Shown here in pieces: positions 1 to 8,517 of a stretch of 64,000 nt of DNA. The stretch's first letter is position 1, and each line of letters begins with the position of its first letter. Source of the DNA: Deltaproteobacteria bacterium (GTDB lineage Bacteria; Myxococcota_A; Polyangia; GCA-2747355); assembly GCA_020633415.1 (NCBI GenBank), contig JACKDQ010000001.1, forward strand, positions 248,001 to 312,000. Reading direction: 5' to 3'. The notes below the pieces were generated by a model. That model saw only the letters and a program-made list of their open reading frames with translations. It was not told where the DNA came from and ran no database searches. Made by a program: the position numbers and the translations under genes.

Positions 1-150
1 GTCGGTTCGCTTGACCAATGCGATGCTGACACGTTGGTCTACTGCGACGACGGCTACGTCGCTCGAGCTGACTGCAAGGCGCTTGGCTTTAGCAAGTGCT
101 CGATCATCAAAGATATCCACAGGAACCCGCTCGGCGCGATTTGCGAATAG
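1..150 (+). CDS. C-terminal fragment of a Cys-rich (probably secreted) protein
   Basis: Reading from base 1 in frame 1 gives 49 codons ending at TAG (148-150). The start lies outside the window. The tail is rich in Cys, spaced in short loops (CDAD, YCDDG, ADCKALG, SKCS, GAICE). This resembles the Cys-containing modules of the lipoproteins at 10097 and 12886. The composition looks coding: no stop, regular Cys spacing and acidic/Gly-rich turns. It runs toward the leftward gene ending at 167, with 16 bases between them. Function unknown; a surface or periplasmic lipoprotein is an inference from the Cys pattern. Confidence 0.6.
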   Translation, partial: VGSLDQCDADTLVYCDDGYVARADCKALGFSKCSIIKDIHRNPLGAICE

Positions 151-166
151 CGCTACGGACGGTCGA

Positions 167-1156
167 CTACTCGTCGTTGATCAGTACGTCGACCGTCTGC
201 GGGATCACTTCATATCGTCGACAAACTTCGATGAACGTTGGCGCGAGTTCGTCACGTAGCGTTTCCACGTCGAAGTCTTCTTCGTGGTATTCGAAGCCGT
301 CATCGTCCATCGTTCCCAGCCCTTCGATGTAGAACGAAAGGACGCCTTGCCGTTTGTTCGCGCCGCGGCCGCTGCTGATCATGATGTCGACCAGCTGGCC
401 TGTCGCGTCGGTGCCGATCACATTGACCAGTGGCTCGCTGGCCATGATGTAAAACGCCAGCTTCTGTAGCGCTAGCTCGCTTTGTGCCAACGCGCGGGCG
501 AGCTGCTTGACGCCGTCGACCACCGAACGGTGGGCCTTCTTCAGGTTGGCCCTCTTGGCACGCTTCTTTTTCGCGGGCGTGGGCGGCGCGCTCGGCGGTA
601 GCACAGCGGCGTAGTTTTGGGGCTGGCCGGCCCAGAGCGCCGTGCGAAACGGCGCGAAGTGCTCGGCTTGATCGGCGCGTGAGCGGGCGGTAACCGTCAG
701 CAACACCTTGTCGGTTGCGACAAACAATCGTGTTTGCAGACTCTCGCCCGTGGGGCCCGCGAGGGTCGCGCTCTCGATGGTCCAGCGGACGCTGCCGATC
801 AGAAACTTGGCGCGAGAAAACTCGTAGCTGGTGATCTGTTCGCCGCGAGCTTTGGCCGCCTTGTACTCGGCTTCCTCGGTGAGTTGCTTCCAGCGGATCG
901 TCATCGCGATCTGTGGTTTGGGTTCTCCGGCGAAGACGACGCGATTGAACGGCTCGGTCAATTCGCTGTGACTGAGCGAGAACTCGAATTTGTCCGGATG
1001 GCGTGCCCGGATGCCGATCAGGCCATTGTCGAGTTCCAGCAAGTCGACACCGTGGTCGTCGGCGGAAGTGGTCAAGTTGCGCCAAGCCGCTGGCACGTTG
1101 TCGATGCGCAGCTGCGCAGCTCCGATGATCAGCGTGCGTGTGTCTTTGTCGGTCAT
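167..1156 (-). CDS. Hypothetical protein with basic linker
   Basis: A 329-residue protein I do not recognise. The ATG at 1156 is chosen over an in-frame ATG at 1186 because GAGGAG lies a few bases upstream of it. Residues 1-190 are mixed alpha/beta and read like a ligand or lipid-interaction fold. A Lys/Arg/Ala/Pro-rich linker follows near residues 190-210 (AKKKRAKRANLKKAH). A C-terminal region ends in an acidic stretch (DDDGFEYHEEDFD). There is no signal peptide or membrane segment, so it is probably cytoplasmic. It converges on the partial Cys-rich gene at the window start. Confidence 0.7.
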   Translation of the reverse strand: MTDKDTRTLIIGAAQLRIDNVPAAWRNLTTSADDHGVDLLELDNGLIGIRARHPDKFEFSLSHSELTEPFNRVVFAGEPKPQIAMTIRWKQLTEEAEYKAAKARGEQITSYEFSRAKFLIGSVRWTIESATLAGPTGESLQTRLFVATDKVLLTVTARSRADQAEHFAPFRTALWAGQPQNYAAVLPPSAPPTPAKKKRAKRANLKKAHRSVVDGVKQLARALAQSELALQKLAFYIMASEPLVNVIGTDATGQLVDIMISSGRGANKRQGVLSFYIEGLGTMDDDGFEYHEEDFDVETLRDELAPTFIEVCRRYEVIPQTVDVLINDE

Positions 1157-1257
1157 CGTCGCTCCTCGTCGTCGAGCGCCGATCATCGTCGGCGGTTGGC
1201 GCGCAGGTTAAACCGTCGCGAGGTCAAGTCGTGTTGTGGCGGGGTGCCGCGCCGCGG

Positions 1258-1743
1258 CTATTTGCTGAATGCGCGCTCGAGCGTCCAGGCCTCGTGTTTG
1301 CCGAGCACCGTTGTTCCCGACCATTGATCGACGCCTTTCGCTGTTACGGTCAGATGAAAGGCTTGGCGATCACCGTAGAAGATCTGCAGCCAGCCATTGT
1401 TATAGTGCCAGGAGAAATCCGCGAGGGCGACCGCTTCAGCCGGACAGTTCTGGCTGCCGCCGAAGGTGCCGCTGCCGGCCCAGCCCCAGGCATCGACGAG
1501 GGCGCCACGCGGCTTGGGCGGGAAGTCATCGCCGAAAAAGAGCTTGAGCACGCAGGGCGTCGGTTGCTTAACGGTCAGCGTCCAGAGTTCGGTCGGTCCG
1601 CTGGTGGGCTTTTCCGCCTTGTCGCCGGCCGCGCTGAGCGCCTCGCCGTCGATGCCGCCACAGGCACCCACTATCACGGCGATACTCAGCGTCAGCGCTG
1701 ATAGACAAATGTCAAAGCTACGGTTGCGTTGGCGATGTTCCAC
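1258..1743 (-). CDS. Small hypothetical lipoprotein
   Basis: A 161-residue protein starting at GTG 1743, with a purine-rich AGGGGGG just upstream as ribosome site. The N-terminus has a basic region, a hydrophobic core and a lipobox ending at Cys28 (VGAC), so a lipid-anchored envelope protein is predicted. The rest is a compact domain with Trp/Gly-rich strands (WGWAGSGTFGG, NNGWLQIFYGD) and a likely disulfide pair (CVLK and NCPAE). No enzyme motif is visible. It lies between two other leftward genes. Function unknown. Confidence 0.7.
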   Translation of the reverse strand: MEHRQRNRSFDICLSALTLSIAVIVGACGGIDGEALSAAGDKAEKPTSGPTELWTLTVKQPTPCVLKLFFGDDFPPKPRGALVDAWGWAGSGTFGGSQNCPAEAVALADFSWHYNNGWLQIFYGDRQAFHLTVTAKGVDQWSGTTVLGKHEAWTLERAFSK

Positions 1744-1959
1744 TTTGCGTCCCCCCTCGATGACCCCGGAATTAGCAAGGTGTATGCCTGTTGCGTGCGG
1801 TGCGACCCATCGTGAATCGCGATGCTTTTTGACGCGTACAGCAGGCGGGCCGGGGTCGGCAGGGGATAGCCACGGCCGCGAGGTGGCAAGTCGGCCGTCA
1901 GCAGCGGGTCGCGTTCGATGCGGGTGTTCGGCTTTCGCGCGCGTGCAGGAGAGGGCGCG

Positions 1960-3444
1960 CTAGAAGGCGTACTCAAACTCCACGCCTGGCATGTGGGTGG
2001 TTCCGCCGCCCCGTCCATTGGTCGGCGGCGAGGTCTGACTGTCGTTGATCTCGCGTCGTCGGCCCAAGAAGAGCATGTAGGTCGCGGCGAGGCGCATGCC
2101 GCGCTGAGGGTGCCAGCGCAGACCGAAGCCGAATTGCACCAATGACAGCGAGGGATTGTCGAGGGTGAAGGTCGAATCGGGGATCGGCGATTTGTCGTAG
2201 GAGATGCCGCTCAACAGCTCGATCTGCGGATAGCGCGCAAACGGCCGCAGCAGCACGCCGGCGCCGATCTCATAGCTCAACTGGTAATGCTTGTCGCGCG
2301 AGAGGTCGGCTTCGCTGAGCGGCTCTTCGCCCGGCTGATCGGCGTTGTAGAGCGGGCGCAGGACCTGGCGCTCGAAGGCGGTGTAAAACCACAGCCGATA
2401 GTCGACGGAGACTTCGAGCCAATGGGTCGGCCGCAAGGCCACGCCGATGCCGAGGGCGTGAGGGATCGGCATCTCCAGCTCGAGTCGCGTGGGAAGTTTC
2501 ATGTCGAAGCTGGATAGCGCTGCATTAAGCGCATCGGGATTGCCCTTGACCAAGTCACCCAGCGCCGCGAAGCGCAGGTCGCCGCGGAAGCGCGCCGGTG
2601 TGGCGCCGTTATAGGCGACGCCAAGCGAGAGCCAGCGGGTCGGTCGATAGAGCGCCGACAGCGCCCAACCCAGGCCGTGGTCGATGCCGAGGTAGTCCAG
2701 TCGCAGATCGCCGAGTAGGTTTTGCCCCGCCGTGGCGATGGGTGTTGGCGTTTGGCCATCAGGCGTCAGCGCATCGATCAGCGAGAGGCGCTGGCCGACG
2801 GTGATGCGCATGAAGTGGTAGGACAGCGACGCGCCGAGGGCCAATTTGGGATGGGCCTGCCAGCCAACAGCGAGCGTTGTGGCGAGCACAGCGAAGGTGC
2901 CCTCGATGATGTGGTAGGACGATGGTGCGTCTTGGGGCAAAAACGCGCCGTAAACGTTGGGGGCGTAGACCGCCAGGCCGACCACGATGTCGCGCAGCCG
3001 CGGTGAGAGCGGCGCTAGGTCGCCTGAGACGCCGACGAAGGGCAACACGCCGAAGGTTCGCTCGGGTTCGATCCGCCGTTGGTAATAACCCTCGCTGTTG
3101 AGTGGCCACGCGCAATCGCCGCGCTGCTGACAGCCGGGGCTGTTGATGCCGACGAAACGCTGCGGGTCGAGCCCGCGGAGTTCAAAGTCGAGCGAGAGGA
3201 AGGTCAGCGAGCTCGAGAGGTGAACCCGCCGCCCTTTTTGTTGGGCCAGGCCGGCAGCGTTGTGAAAGATCGCGGTCAGGTCGTCGGCGCTGCCGAGATT
3301 TGTCATCGAGCCGGTGCGGCGACTGCCAAACACCGTGACGGTGAACCCACCGGCATGGGCGCTGCGCGGCACGAAGGCCAGTCCGATCAGCACGACGAGG
3401 GTTAGGGCTGCGGTGGGGCGATAGCGATAGCTCAAGCTCTGCAC
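1960..3444 (-). CDS. FadL/OmpP1-family outer-membrane porin-like protein
   Basis: A beta-barrel protein of about 494 residues resembling the FadL/TodX hydrophobic-compound transporters. Signs are the signal peptide (hydrophobic core VVLIGLAF, cleavage near SAHA/GG), an early segment like the FadL hatch (DDLTAIFHNAAGLA), alternating amphipathic strands, and a C-terminal aromatic end (FEYAF). Open reading continues to 3801, but that part overlaps the rightward lipoprotein gene and lacks export features. I therefore place the start at GTG 3444; TTG 3435 is equally possible. FadL proteins move long-chain fatty acids or hydrocarbons across the outer membrane; the substrate here is unknown. It is divergent from the VWA lipoprotein. 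Confidence 0.75.
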   Translation of the reverse strand: MQSLSYRYRPTAALTLVVLIGLAFVPRSAHAGGFTVTVFGSRRTGSMTNLGSADDLTAIFHNAAGLAQQKGRRVHLSSSLTFLSLDFELRGLDPQRFVGINSPGCQQRGDCAWPLNSEGYYQRRIEPERTFGVLPFVGVSGDLAPLSPRLRDIVVGLAVYAPNVYGAFLPQDAPSSYHIIEGTFAVLATTLAVGWQAHPKLALGASLSYHFMRITVGQRLSLIDALTPDGQTPTPIATAGQNLLGDLRLDYLGIDHGLGWALSALYRPTRWLSLGVAYNGATPARFRGDLRFAALGDLVKGNPDALNAALSSFDMKLPTRLELEMPIPHALGIGVALRPTHWLEVSVDYRLWFYTAFERQVLRPLYNADQPGEEPLSEADLSRDKHYQLSYEIGAGVLLRPFARYPQIELLSGISYDKSPIPDSTFTLDNPSLSLVQFGFGLRWHPQRGMRLAATYMLFLGRRREINDSQTSPPTNGRGGGTTHMPGVEFEYAF

Positions 3445-3597
3445 GCGCGGATCGATCCTGTCGGAGAGAGGTCGCGAGCCTAACAAAACGCGGCGTTTAC
3501 GGGGACAGCGATCGGTGATCTTGGCGCGCTGGGCAAAAAATGTGAGCGGATCCCGGCGCTCCGAGGCACTAATATCGGCGCGCGGAGGGAACTCGCA

Positions 3598-5367
3598 GTG
3601 TGGCTCGGTCGGCAGCTTCTGGGGATTGCTCTTGTTTTCTTGATTGGTTGTGCCGATTCTGCGCAACCGCAGCAAACGCTCAGCGCCGATGGCGGCGGTG
3701 GGGAGTTCGGCGACGCCAGTGCGCAACCCGCCCTCTGCGCTGCCCCCGAGCTCGCGCATCTCCCCGGCTACGAGCGCGTTTGCTGCCCAGCGCGTGAGCA
3801 CCAGGCGGGGCTAGGTGAGATGATCGTGCATCGCTCAACTGCTGGTGATTTTTCACTCGCCTTGCCAGCGAACTGGTCCGCGGCGCCGCTAAGTCTGCTT
3901 GCCGATGATCGCGTCAAGGCCGCCAGTCGCGTCGATGGTCCCCAGCAGTTGCGCGGGATGATCGCCGTCCTGCCCGACGAGACGGGCACCGACAAGTTAT
4001 CGCCGATGGAGCTAACTCAGTGGGTGATCACCACCTTTATCGATGGCCTCGCTGCCAACTATCGGGTCGAAGATCTGCGCGGCGGCAGCGCGGTTGTTAG
4101 TCACGACGGTCATCCGACGGTGATCGGTGCCGGCTTCACGATCTCGCCGACGACAGATCGTGGTTCGACGACACGCCTGCGCGATCGATTGCTCGGCGCG
4201 TTGGTCGGTCGCGTCGTCGAGCTACCGCCAGGTCCGGAGCGGCAGGTGGCTCGCTGGCGCCTACGTCTTGCCGTTCAGCGGCGCGTCTCGACCCATCGAC
4301 TGGTCGTGCTCGCCGCCATTGCCGACGAGGCGCTGGTGCTCGATGACAGCCAACCGATCGGCATTGCCCTCGATGGCTTGACCGATGCCAGCGCGCTGGC
4401 CGAGGTGAATGCGCGTTTGCAGTCGGCCTGTGAGCTGCTCAAACTTGCTGGTCGTCCGACGGCCGATATTCTCTGGATCGTCGATGGCTCGGCGTCGATG
4501 TGGGAAGAGCGCCAGGCGGTCGCCACGCTTGCCCAACATATCTACGGGCGCGTGAGCCGTGCGGGGCTGGATTTTCGCATGGGCGTCGTGCCGATGACCG
4601 CCGATCCGCAGGCGATGGGTCGGCTGTGCAGCGACAAGGACGAGGATCGTTTCCTCGGTCCGGACGAGCGCCAGGCCTTCGAAGGCTGCATTAGCCGGGT
4701 GCCGGGAGCGCACCGCGAGCTCGAATACGGCCTGCAAAATGCCATGCAGGCAATGCTCAAACACCTGCCGCGTCGTTCGCAAGATGATCGCCACCTACGC
4801 TCAGGCGCATCGACGGTGATGATCGTCGTCACCGACGAACGCGCGCAAACGCTAGCCGATTTGATGATCAAGGACCCAGGGCTGGCGGAGTTGGTAAATT
4901 GTCCGCTCGACGGCGCCTGGCGCAGTGCGGTGCGGCGAATATTCGCCGACTATATCGATCTCTTTTCCGGTCGGAGTCATGAAGGCGAAGGCAAAGCGAC
5001 CCTGCACTTGATCGGCCCGCTTTGCAGCAGCGGTTGCACCGATGACGTTGCCCATGCCTACAGCGAGGTCAGTCAGGCCAGCGGTGGTCTACAGACCAGC
5101 ATTTGCGATGCATCGCTCAAGGGTGGCCTCGACCGGATCTTTGACGACGTGATTCAAAAGTCCGAGCCGGCCAAGCTTTCGCGCGAACCGATCAATCTCT
5201 CGCTCGGCGCTGGCCTGTTTGGCGAGCGGGTCGAGCGTTCGCGAGAGCGGGGCTTCGACTATCACCGAGCTAGCCGTGGGGTATTGATGATCCGCATCCC
5301 CTATCGTCGCGGCGACCAGCTGCTCGTCTCTTATCAGCGCTGGCGTGGTCGCTTGTTCGTCGACTAG
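3598..5367 (+). CDS. VWA-domain lipoprotein
   Basis: A 589-residue lipoprotein starting at GTG 3598 behind GGAGG. The signal sequence ends at Cys18 (LIGC), followed by a low-complexity Gly/Asp linker. Residues about 60-280 form an unrecognised domain. A von Willebrand factor A domain begins near residue 285, with the MIDAS motif D-G-S-A-S at about 296-300. It contains Cys-bearing insertions (RLCSDKDEDRF, GCISRV) and the pair CSSGC. Proteins of this type bind metal-dependent ligands at the cell surface. It shares a divergent intergenic region with the FadL-like gene. Partner unknown; a paralogous VWA lipoprotein lies at 10097. Confidence 0.8.
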   Translation: MWLGRQLLGIALVFLIGCADSAQPQQTLSADGGGGEFGDASAQPALCAAPELAHLPGYERVCCPAREHQAGLGEMIVHRSTAGDFSLALPANWSAAPLSLLADDRVKAASRVDGPQQLRGMIAVLPDETGTDKLSPMELTQWVITTFIDGLAANYRVEDLRGGSAVVSHDGHPTVIGAGFTISPTTDRGSTTRLRDRLLGALVGRVVELPPGPERQVARWRLRLAVQRRVSTHRLVVLAAIADEALVLDDSQPIGIALDGLTDASALAEVNARLQSACELLKLAGRPTADILWIVDGSASMWEERQAVATLAQHIYGRVSRAGLDFRMGVVPMTADPQAMGRLCSDKDEDRFLGPDERQAFEGCISRVPGAHRELEYGLQNAMQAMLKHLPRRSQDDRHLRSGASTVMIVVTDERAQTLADLMIKDPGLAELVNCPLDGAWRSAVRRIFADYIDLFSGRSHEGEGKATLHLIGPLCSSGCTDDVAHAYSEVSQASGGLQTSICDASLKGGLDRIFDDVIQKSEPAKLSREPINLSLGAGLFGERVERSRERGFDYHRASRGVLMIRIPYRRGDQLLVSYQRWRGRLFVD

Positions 5368-5534
5368 CGCATCGCGCTTGCCGCGTGCATCGCGTTTAAC
5401 CGAGTTGTTAATCGCCGATCGGCCGCACCGACCGAGTGGCTAACTGCTTGAGGTTGCGATGTGCGACATGTGCGCATGAAAACTTTTGCGTGACGTCGTC
5501 GATTTAGAGGACGTGCGCATTGGTTTTGGCGCGC

Positions 5535-5540
5535 TATAAT
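5535..5540 (+). promoter_or_regulatory. Possible -10 element
   Basis: A perfect TATAAT sits 38 bases upstream of the ATG at 5579. No good -35 box lies 16-18 bases upstream, so this is only a weak promoter candidate for the membrane protein and the genes after it. Confidence 0.25.
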
Positions 5541-5578
5541 AAAAGTAACCCAACCAGTTAGGCGACGTGGAGGCGACG

Positions 5579-6256
5579 ATGCTCGAGGCCGGCGGAGCGC
5601 TCGTATGGACATTGATGATCCTGTGTTTTGCGTGCTGCGGGCTCTATCTTCACCGTCGGATCAGTATCTGGCGGCGCGCGCAGCTCGGCTTGCTGCCCGG
5701 TGAAGTCAAGGTTCGCGGCGTGATTCGCGGCCCAGGCAAGGTCGGTGACCGCGTCTACGGGCTCGACGCTTCGCCGCTTGAACTCCGCGCCGCTGTGCTC
5801 GAGTTGGACGTGGGCGGGGGCGAAACGATGCGCGTCTTGCCGGCGGGTGCGATGCTCGATGTTCGTGCTCGGCGCCGGCAGGCCAATCTGGTTTGGGAGC
5901 TATGCGTTGGTGACCGCGTCACCGTCGATGGCGTTGTTCAAGTGGTACCCGATCGGGAGTCCCACTATCGTCATGCCAGCTGTACGCCTGAAGTGATCGC
6001 CACGCGGATCTCCGAAGGTCTCTGGCCCGAGCTGCGCTGGTTGGCCTATCCGCTGGTCTTCGTGCTCGGTATTGGTGGCGGTGCGCTGCTCGGGATGCTG
6101 GCTTCGGTGCCGGCGTTGCAGCCCGCCGATTCGACCTCAGCGATCGCCGACTCGATCAAGCCCAATCAGGGTTACCAAGTCGCAGGCTCACATCTCGAGC
6201 GCGTCCAGCGTGTTCATGGCTGCCGCAATATTCCAAGTGATTTTCCGCGTCCCTAG
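5579..6256 (+). CDS. Hypothetical membrane protein with two transmembrane segments
   Basis: A 225-residue protein. ATG 5579 is preferred over GTG 5567 because GGAGG is spaced for the ATG. There is an N-terminal transmembrane helix (residues about 8-28). A beta-rich domain follows (GEVKVRGVIRGPG, VGDRVTVDGVVQVV), resembling the OB-like or GIDE-type domain of some membrane proteins. A second hydrophobic helix lies near residues 150-175, and the tail is polar. The topology suggests the beta domain sits on one side of the membrane between two anchors. No catalytic motif is seen. Function unknown. Confidence 0.65.
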   Translation: MLEAGGALVWTLMILCFACCGLYLHRRISIWRRAQLGLLPGEVKVRGVIRGPGKVGDRVYGLDASPLELRAAVLELDVGGGETMRVLPAGAMLDVRARRRQANLVWELCVGDRVTVDGVVQVVPDRESHYRHASCTPEVIATRISEGLWPELRWLAYPLVFVLGIGGGALLGMLASVPALQPADSTSAIADSIKPNQGYQVAGSHLERVQRVHGCRNIPSDFPRP

Positions 6257-6327
6257 CAGCCGCCTCTGTCTTTCTGCCAGTTCACGGACGGTTTGCCAGC
6301 GCGACGACTTCGCTCTAGGATGGGGCC

Positions 6328-6984
6328 ATGCGCGCGCTTATCAGCAACACCCTTGGATCCGTCGGTCGCACCCTAACCACTGCGGGCCGCTATGTCGTTG
6401 CCCGCCCGAAAACCGTAGCCGGCTTGGCTCGCCATGCTGCTGCTGGACGGTTGGCGATTCCGCTCGACGCCTTGCGTTGGCTGGCCGAGTCGTTGATCTC
6501 GGGCAAGAACGCGCCCCGCGACTTGACGATCGAGGCCCGCCCACCGGGTATCCATCTCGGTGCCACGGTCAAAGCGATGGGCGCGACGATTCGCGCGGCG
6601 ATCACCGTAGCGCTTTCCGACATTGAAATCTCGCCGAGCGCGCTGCGCTTTACGATCAACCTCTCCGATCTCGACGTCAAGCCGGTCGGTGACGCCAACC
6701 CGAGCAGCCCGATCGTCGGCTTGCTCAACTCCGGTGCTTTGGACCTCTCCAAGCCGGGAAATCTCTTGGCGTTGATTCCCAGCAAGCCAGCGGCGATCGT
6801 GCGCATTGCCGAAGATCACCTGGTGGTCGACCTGTTCGAGGTCGCTTCGATCGGTCAGAACCCGACGGTGGGCAAGGTCTTGCGGGCATTGACCCCGGTC
6901 TTGACGATCTCCGAGCTGCGTACCGCGGGCGATATGCTGTTGATCGGCTTCCGTGTGATGCCGCGCGGACTTAGCCGCCGCTAG
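6328..6984 (+). CDS. Hypothetical protein
   Basis: A 218-residue protein starting at ATG 6328 with AGGATGGGG upstream. Residues 1-60 are amphipathic helix (VGRTLTTAGRYVVARPKTVAGLA). The rest is a strand-rich domain with repeated hydrophobic strands (IEISPSALRFTINLSDLDV, VLTISELRTAGDMLLIGF). It may associate with the membrane. It is followed after 26 bases by the LysE-type exporter gene on the same strand, so the two may be co-transcribed. I do not recognise the family. Confidence 0.6.
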   Translation: MRALISNTLGSVGRTLTTAGRYVVARPKTVAGLARHAAAGRLAIPLDALRWLAESLISGKNAPRDLTIEARPPGIHLGATVKAMGATIRAAITVALSDIEISPSALRFTINLSDLDVKPVGDANPSSPIVGLLNSGALDLSKPGNLLALIPSKPAAIVRIAEDHLVVDLFEVASIGQNPTVGKVLRALTPVLTISELRTAGDMLLIGFRVMPRGLSRR

Positions 6985-7010
6985 CGCGCCGCGCGGCGGA
7001 GCGAAATCGG

Positions 7011-7649
7011 ATGCTTTTCGCACTCTGCGTTGGCTTTGTGATGGGTCTGCTGGGGTCGATTCCGATCGCCGGTCCGATCGGCGCGCTGGTTTTTGCGCGT
7101 GGTATCGAGGGGCGCTACTGGGCAGCCTTTTTGGTCGCAGCCGGCGGTGGGCTCTCTGAGGCGGCCTACGCAGCGCTGGCGTTCTGGGGGCTTGCGGAAC
7201 TGCTCGAGCGCTATGCGTGGCTGGTGCCGATCGGTCGCGGCATCTCGGCGTTGGTGTTGATCGCCGTCGGTATCGTGCTGTTGCGTCGGCGCATTGAGCC
7301 GCCGCAAACGGCGCCGACGACAGCCGCGCCACGACACCTCGGGCGCAACATCGTCCTGGGGTTTTCGATTTCCGCACTCAACCCGCTGTTGCTCGCCAAC
7401 TGGAGTGCCGCTGCGGCGATGGTGTATTCGGCTGGCGTGCTGACCAAGCGTGGTGGTCTAGCATTGCCGCTATCTTTGGGCGTCTGGCTCGGCATTGCGG
7501 GTTGGTACGTGCTGGTGGTCTGGCTGTTGCGGCGTTACCGCGACCGATTTCGCATCGAGACGTTGACTGTCGCCTTGCGAATTACCGGAGGCGTCGTGCT
7601 GGTGCTGGCGGTCTGGTTCGCCTATAGCTTCGTTCAGTGGATGCTCTGA
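7011..7649 (+). CDS. LysE-family amino-acid/metabolite exporter
   Basis: A 212-residue integral membrane protein with about six transmembrane segments, matching the LysE/RhtB translocator length. The N-terminal GSIPIAGPIG corresponds to the family's conserved Pro-Gly-rich first segment. A conserved loop follows (GGGLSEAAYAAL), and the middle segment holds SALNPLLLANW. GGAG lies upstream of the ATG. Family members export amino acids or related small molecules; the substrate is unknown here. It converges on the TetR regulator, sharing 16 bases of coding sequence at the 3' ends. The regulator may control it, but that is inference. Confidence 0.8.
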   Translation: MLFALCVGFVMGLLGSIPIAGPIGALVFARGIEGRYWAAFLVAAGGGLSEAAYAALAFWGLAELLERYAWLVPIGRGISALVLIAVGIVLLRRRIEPPQTAPTTAAPRHLGRNIVLGFSISALNPLLLANWSAAAAMVYSAGVLTKRGGLALPLSLGVWLGIAGWYVLVVWLLRRYRDRFRIETLTVALRITGGVVLVLAVWFAYSFVQWML

Positions 7650-8326
7650 CCGTCGACGACCGTTTCACTGTGCGGGTCGGCCTTGATGCGATCTGTGCCG
7701 TTGCCCAAGCGCGATAGGGCCAGCGCCGCCAAGTAGTCCTCGGCCCGCTCGAAGGGTTGGCCCGGATCTGTCGGGTCCCGCGCGTCGATCAACAGGGCGA
7801 GTTGACGCGGGTCGGCCTGCCCAAAGCGCACGACCAGCTCGGCGATCGCGGCGACGTCGAGGCGAATGCGCGTCAGGTCGCCGCCGGTTCGGGCGTGGAT
7901 CATCGCACCGGCAGTCGCCAGCAAGGTTGCCACTTCCACCGGCGGGCGGCTGCGTTGCCGCGCTGGTGGGTTGCGATACTCGGCGGATTGGCGCAGTAGC
8001 AAAGCGCCACGATGTCCCCGTACCAAGGCAAATCCTCGGCGGACGGCTTTGTCGATCGCCAAGTTTAGCGGTTGAGCTCCGTCGAGTTCTGAGAAGACCC
8101 AGGCTCGGTAGGTTTCCAGATGGCGCTCGAGTCTTCGTAAGCAGGCGCTGGCCAGCACCTGCCGGTTGCCGAATCGCTGGTAGATCACCTTATTCGGTAC
8201 ACCCGCTTCGCGGGCGATCGCCGAGAGGCGGACCGCACCGTTGTCGGCGAATGCTCGGTCTGCCGCGGATAGCAGCGCTTCTTCGACGTCGATTTCGACA
8301 AATGTCGGTACGACCGCCAATGCCAT
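7634..8326 (-). CDS. TetR-family transcriptional regulator
   Basis: A 230-residue protein with an N-terminal TetR-type helix-turn-helix at residues about 15-60. The recognition region reads RLSAIAREAGVPNKVIYQRFG, typical of TetR. The C-terminal ligand-binding half is helical and unrecognised. The start at ATG 8326 has GGAGG upstream. It ends inside the 3' end of the LysE-type exporter gene in a tail-to-tail overlap of 16 bases, so the two transcripts would be antisense at their ends. TetR proteins are usually dimeric repressors released by a small molecule. Confidence 0.85.
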   Translation of the reverse strand: MALAVVPTFVEIDVEEALLSAADRAFADNGAVRLSAIAREAGVPNKVIYQRFGNRQVLASACLRRLERHLETYRAWVFSELDGAQPLNLAIDKAVRRGFALVRGHRGALLLRQSAEYRNPPARQRSRPPVEVATLLATAGAMIHARTGGDLTRIRLDVAAIAELVVRFGQADPRQLALLIDARDPTDPGQPFERAEDYLAALALSRLGNGTDRIKADPHSETVVDGQSIH

Positions 8327-8517
8327 GGCCTCACCTCCCGGATGATTGGGGTTTCAACTATCGCGCCAAGATCGACGTGGAAAAGCTCAACGAAATGGAA
8401 TCGTCGGCCATTTGCCCTGGGCGAGACCTTCCCCAAGCTGTCGCCAGAGGACCGCTGTGGGAAACGGTGGTGTCCGCTGGAGATCTCCGCTAACATAAAG
8501 CTATCCTTTGTTAATCT

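Noticed and set aside
3445..3801. N-terminal extension of the FadL-like protein to 3801
   Set aside because: It overlaps the rightward lipoprotein gene, lacks a signal peptide at its start, and the clear signal sequence begins near 3444.
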